In this document: piece after piece, positions 8,351-16,117 of the stretch
Layout of the letters: each line of letters starts with the position of its first letter
How positions within the stretch are numbered: position 1 is the stretch's first letter
Origin: Sandaracinaceae bacterium
Lineage (GTDB): Bacteria; Myxococcota_A; Polyangia; Polyangiales; Houyiibacteriaceae
DNA: 32,897 nt
Direction: 5' to 3'
Assembly: GCA_016706685.1 (NCBI GenBank)
Contig: JADJJE010000032.1
Coordinates: 1-32,897 of the forward strand
Made by a program: the position numbers and the translations under genes
The notes under the pieces: model-generated
Told to the model about the DNA's origin: nothing
Database searches by the model: none
What the model saw: only the letters and a program-made list of their open reading frames with translations

Positions 8351-10624
8351 ATGACGTTTCGACTTGGTAGCGCTGCGACGCTCTTGGCTCTGGGCGCGTT
8401 CGTGGGGGGATGCGGCGACGATCCCAGCCCAGCCGACGCCGGCCCCGATGGCTCCACCCCGGACGCCACCATGCAGGACTTCGGCGTGGGGGACCATTGC
8501 ACCACCGTTGGGTCGACACGGCCTTGCGGCACGGATGTGGGTGCCTGCACTCCGGGTACGCAGACGTGCGGAAGCGACATGACGTTCGGTGAGTGCGATG
8601 GGGCCGTGGGGCCGCGCACGGAGACCTGCAACGGCATGGACGACGACTGCGATGGCACCGACGACAACGTGGCGGGGGCGGGGGCAGCCTGTGGAACCGA
8701 CGAGGGCGAGTGCTCCATGGGCGCCATGGCGTGCGTAGGCACCGAGTTGGTGTGCACGGGTGGCGTCACGGAGACCACGGAGACCTGCAACAACCTGGAT
8801 GACGACTGCGATGGCACCATCGACAACGGTGTCCGCACCAGCTTCTGGCTGGACGCCGACAACGACACCTTCGGCGACTCCAACGTGATGATGGCCGCAT
8901 GTTCGCAGCCGGTTGGCTATGTGACCAACGACAGCGACTGCAACGATGCGTGTACGGGTTGCTTCCCCGGCGGGACCGAGGTGTGCGACGGCAACAACAA
9001 CGACTGCGACGCCTCGGTGGACGAAGGCGTCGCGACGACCTACTACCAGGACGCCGACTCGGACTCCCGCGGCAACCCCAACATGTCGATGACCGCGTGC
9101 TCCGCGCCGCTGGGCTACGTGACCAACACGAACGACTGCAACGACATGTGCAACCTCTGCTGGACGGGCAACCCCGAGGTCTGTGACGGTCTCGACAACA
9201 ACTGCGTCGGTGGCGTGGATGAGGGCGTTCTGACCACGTTCTATCGTGACGCGGACATGGACTCGCGCGGCAACCCCGCCATGTCGATGATGGCGTGCAC
9301 GGCACCCTCGGGATACGTGAACAACAGCGACGACTGCAACGACGCGTGCAACACCTGCTGGACGGGTAACGCCGAGTCTTGTGACGCGTTGGACAACAAC
9401 TGCAGCGGCGTCCTCGACGAGGGCTTCGCGTGCATCCAGGGCAGCGCTCAGCCCTGCACCACCACCTGCGGCACCACAGGGACCGGCTCCTGCACGGCAG
9501 CATGCCTTCTCCCGGGTCCTGCTGTTTGCACGCCTCCCGCCGAGACCTGCAACAGCATCGACGAGGACTGCGACACGGTGGTCGATGAAGGGGTGATCGC
9601 GCGGACCACGCCGGGCCCGACGTTGGTGCTGGGCAATGACGCCAAGCTCGCGAACATCGCGGCAGGGTATGTAGCTGTTCGACGCGTGGCGGCCACCACC
9701 GAGGCTTACCGCGTGGACACCGCAGGTGAGGTTCGCGGGACGCCCGATGCCTTTGTCACGCTCGAAGCATCGAACGTCGTCTCCGTCGACATCGACCGCC
9801 TCTCGGACACACAGTGGGGAGTCGCGAGCACCATCAACGGCACTGGTGTTCAGCACCGGCTGCTGGGGCTGGATGGCAGCGGCAACCCGACCGTCACCCA
9901 TTCACGTCTGGTCGCGGACACGAGCGCCAATGGCGTCTCGCGGGTCGCCAACAACAGCACGGCAGCTGGGATGGTGATCTACGCGTCCGGCGCCGTGGTG
10001 CGAACCGCCGTCATGGTGGCCCTCGGAAACAACACGGCCACGAGCGGAACGACGCTGCCCGGGACCCAGCATCGGCCAGAACTCGGCATGGACGTTGCCC
10101 CTGCGGGCGGCACCAACTTCGTGATCACGTGGGTGCAGGGGACCACCCCGCAAGTCCATGTCGCACTCCTGAGCGGAACCACCGTCACGAGCAACGCCGC
10201 AGTGGGCGCGGGCAGCAACCCGAGCTTGGTACGAGACGCCAGCGGGAACTTCGGCTTGGTGTACACGGGAAGCGACAATCTCCCACGGTTCCACCACCTC
10301 ACCCCCACCCTCACATGTTTGGAGGGGGGCGGCGCTCGAACCACGTGCGCGCAAACCCTCGGGGCGCTCACCGTCAACGCCCCAGCGGGTGGCTTCGTGA
10401 GCCACCGCACCCTGGACATCGCAGCGGATGGCAACACGTTCTGGGTCAGCGCGCGGGTGTCCAGTGGTGAGCAGCTGTTCCGCGTGAGTCGACTGACCAC
10501 CCACGACAGCGTTTTCCGCGCCATCAACGCTACCGTATGGATGAGCGTGGGCGCACAGGGTGGCCGTCCGCTCGTGCCGCGAGGCAGCACCGGGTACTCA
10601 CACGACACCTACGGCTGTCCATAA
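8351..10624 (+). CDS. Lipoprotein with MopE-type metal-binding repeats
   Basis: 757 residues. It begins MTFRLGSAATLLALGAFVGG followed by Cys21, a classical lipoprotein signal with Gly-Asp-Asp after the Cys. GAGGAGGAGGAA lies just upstream of the ATG, a strong ribosome site. Six copies of the putative metal-binding motif (Pfam Cu-binding_MopE type) follow, e.g. ETCNGMDDDCDGTDDN, ETCNNLDDDCDGTIDNG and EVCDGNNNDCDASVDEG. Three are joined by DADxDxxGN...CSxPxGYVTNxxDCND units. The last 350 residues are a Cys-poor region with repeated V-x-T/G beta strands and no recognised name. In MopE of Methylococcus the related motif is linked to copper binding; here the Asp pattern looks equally suited to calcium. 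A surface location is likely. A hairpin terminator follows 36 bp after the stop. Confidence 0.85.
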   Translation: MTFRLGSAATLLALGAFVGGCGDDPSPADAGPDGSTPDATMQDFGVGDHCTTVGSTRPCGTDVGACTPGTQTCGSDMTFGECDGAVGPRTETCNGMDDDCDGTDDNVAGAGAACGTDEGECSMGAMACVGTELVCTGGVTETTETCNNLDDDCDGTIDNGVRTSFWLDADNDTFGDSNVMMAACSQPVGYVTNDSDCNDACTGCFPGGTEVCDGNNNDCDASVDEGVATTYYQDADSDSRGNPNMSMTACSAPLGYVTNTNDCNDMCNLCWTGNPEVCDGLDNNCVGGVDEGVLTTFYRDADMDSRGNPAMSMMACTAPSGYVNNSDDCNDACNTCWTGNAESCDALDNNCSGVLDEGFACIQGSAQPCTTTCGTTGTGSCTAACLLPGPAVCTPPAETCNSIDEDCDTVVDEGVIARTTPGPTLVLGNDAKLANIAAGYVAVRRVAATTEAYRVDTAGEVRGTPDAFVTLEASNVVSVDIDRLSDTQWGVASTINGTGVQHRLLGLDGSGNPTVTHSRLVADTSANGVSRVANNSTAAGMVIYASGAVVRTAVMVALGNNTATSGTTLPGTQHRPELGMDVAPAGGTNFVITWVQGTTPQVHVALLSGTTVTSNAAVGAGSNPSLVRDASGNFGLVYTGSDNLPRFHHLTPTLTCLEGGGARTTCAQTLGALTVNAPAGGFVSHRTLDIAADGNTFWVSARVSSGEQLFRVSRLTTHDSVFRAINATVWMSVGAQGGRPLVPRGSTGYSHDTYGCP

Positions 10625-10659
10625 ACTCCCGCGCAAGTCACCGTCGAACATGTGTAGCA

Positions 10660-10692
10660 AGGCCGGCCCGGTAACCTGACGGGGGCCGGCCT
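10660..10692 (+). terminator. Hairpin terminator after the MopE-repeat gene
   Basis: Inverted repeat aggccggcc (10660-10668) and ggccggcct (10684-10692), 36 bp downstream of TAA 10622-10624. The loop is cggtaacctgacggg. No U tract follows. Confidence 0.55.
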
Positions 10693-10710
10693 CACGCATT
10701 CCGTCCATCA

Positions 10711-10800
10711 AGCCGGCGGTAAGGAGCGGGCGAGCGCGACGGTGTGATGCCATCCAGGGAGCTTCGCGTTGGGTTGCTCGTCTGCCAGCGGTGAGCGCGA
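10711..10800. repeat. Dispersed repeat, copy 2 (relic of a lipoprotein gene 5' end)
   Basis: This is a diverged copy of 8049-8140. On the minus strand ATG at 10751-10753 opens MASHRRARPLLTAGLMDG, matching the N-terminus of the 7779-8091 lipoprotein, but the similarity stops before any lipobox Cys. It looks like a decayed or partial duplication. Confidence 0.55.
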
Positions 10801-10803
10801 GGC

Positions 10804-12048
10804 TCAACCGCAAGTCTCGAGGCGGCGCTGCAGGAGCGCCCGCTCGGCGTGGCTCGGCGCGTTCTCGGCCGCGCGCTCGAGGTAGCTGCGCGCCTGCTGG
10901 ATGTGTCCAGCGCGCCGGAAGAGGTCCCCCACCACCGCGTCCCACAGGTAGTAGCCGGCGAGTCCCGGGGGGAGCCGCACGTCGCGCAGCGCATCGAGAC
11001 CAGCCTGTGGGCCGTGCGCCTCGGCCAGCGCCACGGCGCGGTTGAGCGCGTTGAGCGGCGAAGGCGCGACGCGGTCGAGCAGTCCGTACAGCTCGGCGAT
11101 CTCGTCGAAGCGTGTCGCCGCGAACGACGGCGCGAGCACGTGCTCTGCGGCGATGGCGGCCTCGACGTGGTAGCGGCTCGTGGTGGCCGCGTCGGTGCAG
11201 GTGGTGAGGAGGCGCAGCCCTTGATGCACGTGCCTCTGGTCCCAGCACCCACGGTCCTGCTCGGCCATGGTGAGGATCTCACCGGTGGCGTCCACGCGCG
11301 TGGCGAAGCGCGCCGTGTGGAGGTGGAACAGCGCCACCAGGGCCCGCGAAGACGGCACGTCGCAGGCCTCGTGCGCCAGCAGCAGGTACCCGAGACGTAG
11401 GGCCTCCTCGCACAGCTCCCCGCGCAGCAGCGCGTCGCCGCGGGACGCGCTGTAGCCCTCGTTGAAGAGCAGGTACAAGACGGCCTGCACTGTCCCGAGG
11501 CGCGCGGCGACGTCGGGCGGGGTGTCGAGGTCGATCCCGCGGGCGGCGAGCGCGTCGCGGGCACGTGACAGCCGCTTGTAGACGTTGGCCTCGCTCGTGA
11601 AGAGCCGCAGCGCGATCTCGTCCACGCGGAACCCGCAGAGCACCTTCAGCGCCAGCACCAGCTGCGACTCCACCGGCAGCGAGGGGTCGCAGCATACGAA
11701 GAGCACGCGGAGCTGGTCGTCGGGCAGCTCCGTGGGCAGCGCGGTCTCCGTGGGCTCCACGTCGGGGCCGGGCTCGGCCGCCCCACGGACCAGCGCACGC
11801 GCGAGGGCGCCGTTGCGGCGCACCCGATCGGCGAGCGTGTTGGAAGCCACGCGGTACAGCCACGCCGAGGGCTCATCGGGGATACCCTTCAGCGACCACG
11901 CCGTGAGCGCCACCATCAGCGCCTCTTGGACCGCGTCTTCGGCGTCTTCGAGGTGCAGCAGGCGAAACTTGCGCGCGAGCGCCGCCACGAGCCGGCCCGA
12001 CTCGTGACGGAAGTAGTGGGCGACCAGCCCCTCGGGCCCAGCGCTCAC
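10804..12048 (-). CDS. ECF42-type RNA polymerase sigma factor with C-terminal TPR-like domain
   Basis: 414 residues from a GTG start. Sigma region 2 is at residues about 10-75 (HLEDAEDAVQEALMVAL, PSAWLYRVASNTLADRVRR). Region 4 is at about 130-190 (LCGFRVDEIALRLFTSEANV, YKRLSRARDALAARG). The long C-terminal part has NEGYSASRGD, ALNRAVALAEAHGPQAGLDA and HIQQARSYLERAAENAPSHA, the alpha-helical/TPR extension of COG4941/ECF42 sigma factors. In that group there is no anti-sigma factor; the extension is needed for activity and the target is an adjacent DGPF/YCII gene, exactly the neighbour found here. The gap to the upstream YCII gene is 9 bp, so the two form an operon. Confidence 0.93.
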   Translation of the reverse strand: MSAGPEGLVAHYFRHESGRLVAALARKFRLLHLEDAEDAVQEALMVALTAWSLKGIPDEPSAWLYRVASNTLADRVRRNGALARALVRGAAEPGPDVEPTETALPTELPDDQLRVLFVCCDPSLPVESQLVLALKVLCGFRVDEIALRLFTSEANVYKRLSRARDALAARGIDLDTPPDVAARLGTVQAVLYLLFNEGYSASRGDALLRGELCEEALRLGYLLLAHEACDVPSSRALVALFHLHTARFATRVDATGEILTMAEQDRGCWDQRHVHQGLRLLTTCTDAATTSRYHVEAAIAAEHVLAPSFAATRFDEIAELYGLLDRVAPSPLNALNRAVALAEAHGPQAGLDALRDVRLPPGLAGYYLWDAVVGDLFRRAGHIQQARSYLERAAENAPSHAERALLQRRLETCG

Positions 12049-12057
12049 GCGGGGTGC

Positions 12058-12405
12058 CTAGAAGCCCGCCAGCTCGCGGATCTCGATGTTGTAGCCTGGC
12101 ATGTGCACCATGGGACACGCCCGCGCGACCTCGATGGCCTGCTCGTAGCTAGCGGCGGCGATGATGGAGAAGCCGCCCACGACCTCCTTCGATTCGATGA
12201 AAGCCCCATCGATGACGACGCCCCCGGCGAGCTGCTTGCCACCCGGCTTGAGGCCGTCGCCCACGTCCACCACCTGCTCCTTGAACTTCTCCTTCCAGCC
12301 GGACCACGCCGCGAGCATGGCCTGCATCTGGTCGGGCGAGGGCGGCTCCCCGGGGCCAGCGGTGAAGGGGGTGCGGTAGATGAGGAGGTACTTCTGCGTG
12401 GTCAT
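12058..12405 (-). CDS. DGPF / YCII-related domain protein
   Basis: 115 residues starting MTTQKYLLIYRTPFTAGPGE. The YCII/DGPF family core is visible: MQAMLAAWSGWKEKFKEQ, then GGVVIDGAFIESKEVVGGFS (a DGAF variant of the DGPF signature), SYEQAIEVARACPM and a C-terminal IEIRELAGF strand. These are small ferredoxin-like folds of unclear chemistry that are the usual targets of ECF42 sigma factors. ATG 12405 has AAGGA 8 nt upstream. It is the first gene of the two-gene unit with the sigma factor. Confidence 0.9.
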   Translation of the reverse strand: MTTQKYLLIYRTPFTAGPGEPPSPDQMQAMLAAWSGWKEKFKEQVVDVGDGLKPGGKQLAGGVVIDGAFIESKEVVGGFSIIAAASYEQAIEVARACPMVHMPGYNIEIRELAGF

Positions 12406-12465
12406 GGCTCGGTCCTTCGGTTCTAGTGTGTGTGTGGAGCGCCAATTTGGCGGCTCTCCTTCTTC

Positions 12466-12492
12466 GTCGAACGACGCGCCGCGAGTTGGACA
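12466..12492 (-). promoter_or_regulatory. Candidate ECF42-type promoter for the DGPF-sigma operon
   Basis: On the minus strand TGTCCA (complement of 12487-12492) is followed by a 17-nt spacer and CGAC (complement of 12466-12469). The motif reported for ECF42 targets is TGTCGA at -35 with CG(A/T)C at -10, so there is one mismatch. The transcript leader would be about 50 nt. This would make the operon autoregulated. Confidence 0.3.
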
Positions 12493-12594
12493 CACCCCGT
12501 GATTTTTTCGCCGAGCGGCGCCAGAGCACGCGTCGGTCGACGCAGCATACACACTGGACCACCGAGCACGGTCGAAGCCCCGCTCCGTGCGCGC

Positions 12595-12600
12595 TATGCT
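12595..12600 (+). promoter_or_regulatory. Candidate -10 for the 12610 gene
   Basis: TATGCT ends 9 nt before ATG 12610 and there is no Shine-Dalgarno site, so the leader would be only 2-3 nt. Confidence 0.35.
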
Positions 12601-12609
12601 CGGCCCGCC

Positions 12610-13935
12610 ATGGCTCGCCTCGTCACCACCACCTGCCCCAAGTGCGGCGCCCACGTCCCGGTCGAGCCCGGAGCGGACCGCGCCACCTGTGGCTACTGCC
12701 AGACCGTCTCGATCTTGAAGACGGCGCCGCCCGCCCACGCTGCGGCCACCACGGGGAGCGCGGGCTGGCTGCTGCCCCTCATCGGAGTGGGCGTGCTCGT
12801 GGCCGCCGGCGGTGTCGCCGCGGTCACCATGATGCTCAGGGTGGAGTCTGCACCCGCCCCGGTGGTGAGCGTGGCCCCGGCCGTCGCGCCGCCCGTCGTG
12901 GCCGAGGCGCCCGAGCCCGCCGAGGTGGAGCCACCGACGCCGCCCCCCGCGCCGCCGCTGCGCATGCGCAGTGAAGCGCCTTTCTTCGCGGTGGACCTCG
13001 ACGGCGACGGCGCGAGCGAGCTGGTCGCGCCGGTGTCGCAAGAGCAGGCCTCGCTCGTGGCCGTGTTCGACGCGCGCACCGGCGCCGAGCGCGTGCGCAC
13101 GCCGGAGCTGCCGGCCGCCGAGCTGCTGGCGGTCGCCGGCACCAGCGTGAAGCGGCTGGTGGTCACCACGCGGCTCGGGCAGCTGCACGCCTACGACCTC
13201 GTGAGCGGCGCCGAGCAGTGGACCAGCGCGCTGGCCGACACCGTGCTCGCGGTGTGCACCACCCGCGAAGGCGAGCTGCACGTGGCCACCGCCGACCAGC
13301 GCCAGCTCCTGCTGGACCTCACCACGGGTCGGCAGTCCGAGACCCGCGCGGCGTGCACCCCCGTGCTGGCGCGCTCGATGAGCGGCGAGGACCCGCGCGA
13401 CCGCCACGACTACGGCGCCCCGCTCGGCGTGGAGGCCTACCGCTGCGGCTCGGGGCGCGTCATGGGCAGCGCCAACTACACCGTGCCGGACGCATGTCGC
13501 AGCAAGATCCCGAGCAACCTCGACGGCATGGTGGCCCACCGCATCTGGAAGCACGGCGCGGGCTGGCTGGTGTTCGGCGTGCGCGTGCCCGGGCGCTACG
13601 TGCCCAAGCTCGCCTACCTCGAGCGCGGCCGCGTGGTCTGGTCGCTCGACGTGCCGGTCGCCAACCCACTCGACGCCGAGCAGGGCAGCTCGCGGTCGGC
13701 CGCGCTGGCGGGCACCACGCTGGCGGTGCTCTACGCCACGGAGTCGGACCACAAGGAGTGGATCGCCGCGTTCGACGTCACCGACGGCCGGCGCGTCTTC
13801 ACGCAGGAGCTCGTGGGCTGCGACCGGCACAGCGGGTTCGTCGCCACCGAGGACGCGTTCGTGGTGCGCTGCGACACCCAGCTGCGGGTGCTCGGCGTGG
13901 CGGACGGCGCGCTGCGCACCACCATCGGCGAGTAG
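12610..13935 (+). CDS. Zinc-ribbon, membrane-anchored PQQ-like beta-propeller protein
   Basis: 441 residues. Residues 1-37 form a zinc ribbon (CPKCGAHV...CGYCQTVSILK). A single membrane segment, WLLPLIGVGVLVAAGGVAAV, follows at about 54-73, then a Pro/Ala/Val linker to about residue 118. The rest has repeated blades, e.g. FFAVDLDGDGASELVAPV, AVFDARTGAERVRT, LHAYDLVSGAEQWTSAL, IAAFDVTDGRRVFTQELVGC and LRVLGVADGALRT, like PQQ/WD-type propellers. It ends at TAG 13933-13935. By topology the ribbon would be cytoplasmic and the propeller periplasmic. That is an inference; the function (scaffold or sensor) is unknown. It is convergent with the phosphatase gene, 10 bp apart. Confidence 0.75.
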   Translation: MARLVTTTCPKCGAHVPVEPGADRATCGYCQTVSILKTAPPAHAAATTGSAGWLLPLIGVGVLVAAGGVAAVTMMLRVESAPAPVVSVAPAVAPPVVAEAPEPAEVEPPTPPPAPPLRMRSEAPFFAVDLDGDGASELVAPVSQEQASLVAVFDARTGAERVRTPELPAAELLAVAGTSVKRLVVTTRLGQLHAYDLVSGAEQWTSALADTVLAVCTTREGELHVATADQRQLLLDLTTGRQSETRAACTPVLARSMSGEDPRDRHDYGAPLGVEAYRCGSGRVMGSANYTVPDACRSKIPSNLDGMVAHRIWKHGAGWLVFGVRVPGRYVPKLAYLERGRVVWSLDVPVANPLDAEQGSSRSAALAGTTLAVLYATESDHKEWIAAFDVTDGRRVFTQELVGCDRHSGFVATEDAFVVRCDTQLRVLGVADGALRTTIGE

Positions 13936-13945
13936 CGGCCGAGCC

Positions 13946-14713
13946 TCAGGCCCAGCCCGACGCCTCGGGACCCACCCGCATCGGGGCATACCGGCGCAGC
14001 GCGTCCACCTGCACGAACGTGCGCTCGCCGGGCCGCGCGTCGTCGAGCACGAGCGCCGTCAGGCGTCCGCCGAACACGCAGCCCGTGTCCAAGCTGAAGA
14101 CCTCCACCCCGTGTGGCCGCTGCGTGCAGACGGGATCTGTCAGGCTGAGCACCGCGTGGCCGTGCGCCACCGACACCGGCCCATCGTAGGCGTCGATCCA
14201 GAAGCGGCTCGGCGAGGCGCGGCGCTCCTGCTGCTCGAGCGAGAGCATGTCGCCGTCGTCGTCCAGGTAGCGCAGGCGCACCATCGCGCGCCGCGGCTGG
14301 TCGGCGAGCGGCCTGCCGGGCAAGAGCCCCGCGTGCACGGCCACGAAGCCCTCCGTGAGCGGCAGCACGTGCGGCAGCGCCTCGAGCCAGCGCCAGTCCT
14401 CGTCGGACAGCGCCTCGTGCTGCTGCATGCGCTGGGGCTCGAACGAACGCATGGGGTGGCGATAGCCCGGGTCCGCCTCCCGCTTCAGCCGGTGCGAACG
14501 AAAGCGCAGGTGCGTCTCCTCGTGGTTGCCCACCACCGACTCCGCCCCCAGCTCGCGCGCGAACTGCACACAGCCCACGGGATCGGGCCCGCGGTCCAGC
14601 AGGTCACCCAGCAGGACCAGACGGTCGGACGCCCCATCGAACGAACAGCGCACCAGCAGGGCACGCAGCTCGTCCAGGCAGCCGTGGACGTCGCCGATCA
14701 CGAGGGTACGCAT
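13946..14713 (-). CDS. PPP-family metallophosphoesterase (Ser/Thr phosphatase / ApaH-like)
   Basis: 255 residues, MRTLVIGDVHGCLDELRALL at the N-terminus. All core metal and phosphate motifs are present: GDVHG (7-11), GDLLDRG (36-42), GNHE (62-65), the mid-protein VAVHAGLLPGRP and the late VSVAHGHAV, with TGCVFGGRLTAL near the end. This is the PPP/diadenosine-tetraphosphatase-like pattern, so it hydrolyses phosphate esters with two metal ions. Substrate (phosphoprotein or Ap4A) cannot be decided. The start is the first ATG before GDVHG. It lies downstream of the DUF4143 ATPase on the same strand with a 70-bp gap. Confidence 0.9.
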   Translation of the reverse strand: MRTLVIGDVHGCLDELRALLVRCSFDGASDRLVLLGDLLDRGPDPVGCVQFARELGAESVVGNHEETHLRFRSHRLKREADPGYRHPMRSFEPQRMQQHEALSDEDWRWLEALPHVLPLTEGFVAVHAGLLPGRPLADQPRRAMVRLRYLDDDGDMLSLEQQERRASPSRFWIDAYDGPVSVAHGHAVLSLTDPVCTQRPHGVEVFSLDTGCVFGGRLTALVLDDARPGERTFVQVDALRRYAPMRVGPEASGWA

Positions 14714-14783
14714 CGCGCTATCCTGTGGACGGGACACGAAATTGGCACCCCCGAAGAGCACGAATCTCGTGGCCCAGCCCCCT

Positions 14784-15944
14784 TCACGCGAGCAGGGCTC
14801 GGGCCGCTTCACACACCGGCATCACCTCGATGTCCTGGCCGAGCGGGAAGCGCTCCTCGCCCGGATAGACCACGATCCTCCGTTCGGGCGCTAGGTCCGC
14901 GCACGCCAAGTGGAACCCCTTGGTCAGGCTGGGCGCGAGGCTGCGCTTCACCTCGAAGGCCCACGTCGCGCCGCCGGGCAGCTCCAGGAGCAGGTCGATC
15001 TCGGCCCCCGCCGCCGTGCGGTAGAAGTGCGGGCGAGTCCCGTCGGGGGCCGCGGCGATCAGCGTCTCGATCACGAAGCCCTCCCAGCTGGCGCCGGCCA
15101 CGGGGTGCCCGAGCACCTCTTCCGCCGTGGAGAGCCCGAGCAGCGCATGCGCCAGCCCGCTGTCCCGCACGTAGACCTTGGGCGACTTCACCAGGCGCTT
15201 GCCCACGTTCGCGTGCCACGGCTCGAGGCGGCGCACCAAGAGCAGGTCCACCAAGAGGTCCAAGTACGACGCCACGGTCTTGCCATCCACGCCCAGCGAC
15301 CGAGCGAACGCCGACGCGTTCAGCAGGGCCCCTTGGTGGTGCGCCAGCATCGTCCAGAAGCGGCGCAGGGTCTCCGCGGCGATGCGCGGTCCCAGCATGG
15401 GCACGTCGCGTTCGAGGTACGTGCGGATGAAGTCACGGCGCCACCGAGCGCTCCGGGCGTCGCTGGTGGCCAAGAAGCTCTCGGGAAAGCCACCTCGCAC
15501 CCAGAGCCGTTCGAGCTCCGGGGCACCGACCTCGAGCCCATCGAGCGGGCCCAGCTCGAGGTAGCTGATGCGCCCCGCGAGGCTCTCGCCCGACTGCTGC
15601 AGGAGGTCCATGGACGCCGAGCCCAACAGCAGAAAGCGTCCGGTGCGATTCCCTCGGCGGCGGCCCTGGTCGATCAGCCCGCGCAGCTCCTGGAACAGCC
15701 CCGGGAGCCGATGCACCTCGTCCAGGATCACGAGCTGGTCCTCGTGGCGCGAGAGGTACAGCACGGGGTCCGCCAGCTTGGCGCGGTCGGCCGCGGACTC
15801 GAGATCCAGATAGGCCGAGGGTCGCTGCTCCGCGATGGCCAGCGCGAGCGTGGTCTTCCCCACCTGCCGCGGGCCGAGCAGGGCGACGGCGGGCGTGGAA
15901 CCTAGTAGTTCCGCCAGGATAGCGCTCGCGCGGCGGCCAATCAT
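14784..15944 (-). CDS. P-loop ATPase with DUF4143 domain
   Basis: 386 residues. Walker A GPRQVGKTT is at 24-32 and Walker B VILDEVHR near 72-79; LLLGSASMDLLQQSGESLAG is the sensor region. The C-terminal half matches DUF4143, with LERDVPMLGPRIAAETLRRF, a winged-helix-like segment (ALLNASAFARSLGVDGKTVA) and a nuclease-like strand set, GAEIDLLLELPGG...WAFEVKRS. The D...E-x-K arrangement in that last part resembles a PD-(D/E)XK core. Family members are common in accessory regions; their role is poorly understood. It starts at ATG 15944 directly beside an 18-bp-arm palindrome. Confidence 0.88.
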   Translation of the reverse strand: MIGRRASAILAELLGSTPAVALLGPRQVGKTTLALAIAEQRPSAYLDLESAADRAKLADPVLYLSRHEDQLVILDEVHRLPGLFQELRGLIDQGRRRGNRTGRFLLLGSASMDLLQQSGESLAGRISYLELGPLDGLEVGAPELERLWVRGGFPESFLATSDARSARWRRDFIRTYLERDVPMLGPRIAAETLRRFWTMLAHHQGALLNASAFARSLGVDGKTVASYLDLLVDLLLVRRLEPWHANVGKRLVKSPKVYVRDSGLAHALLGLSTAEEVLGHPVAGASWEGFVIETLIAAAPDGTRPHFYRTAAGAEIDLLLELPGGATWAFEVKRSLAPSLTKGFHLACADLAPERRIVVYPGEERFPLGQDIEVMPVCEAARALLA

Positions 15945-15981
15945 CCTTGCATTTTGGGAGTGTCACTCCAGAATTGCAAGG
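15945..15981 (-). promoter_or_regulatory. Imperfect palindrome with embedded promoter for the DUF4143 ATPase
   Basis: Arms ccttgcattttgggagtg and cactccagaattgcaagg match at 15 of 18 positions around one central base. On the minus strand it holds TTGCAA (complement 15974-15979), a 17-nt spacer and CAAAAT (complement 15951-15956), then GCAAGG and the ATG. +1 would fall at or next to the A of the ATG. The layout is that of an operator overlying a leaderless promoter. Confidence 0.5.
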
Positions 15982-16117
15982 AACGATGGGACCGCAAAGT
16001 CCCAGATGATGCATGCCATGCTTGTGGGCCGTGCGCGTGTCGTGCCAGGCTCGTGGCTTCCCAGTCACAGGCGCAGACCTGTGTCGGCCTCGCCTGCCGG
16101 TCCCAACGCGGCGCTCC

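Noticed and set aside
13936..13960. Short ggcc...ggcc repeat between convergent genes as a terminator
   Set aside because: Only 4 bp of pairing, not distinguishable from background in this GC-rich DNA.
14111..15905. Long + strand open frames opposite the phosphatase and DUF4143 genes
   Set aside because: No recognisable motifs; the minus strand has Walker A/B, GDVHG and GNHE.
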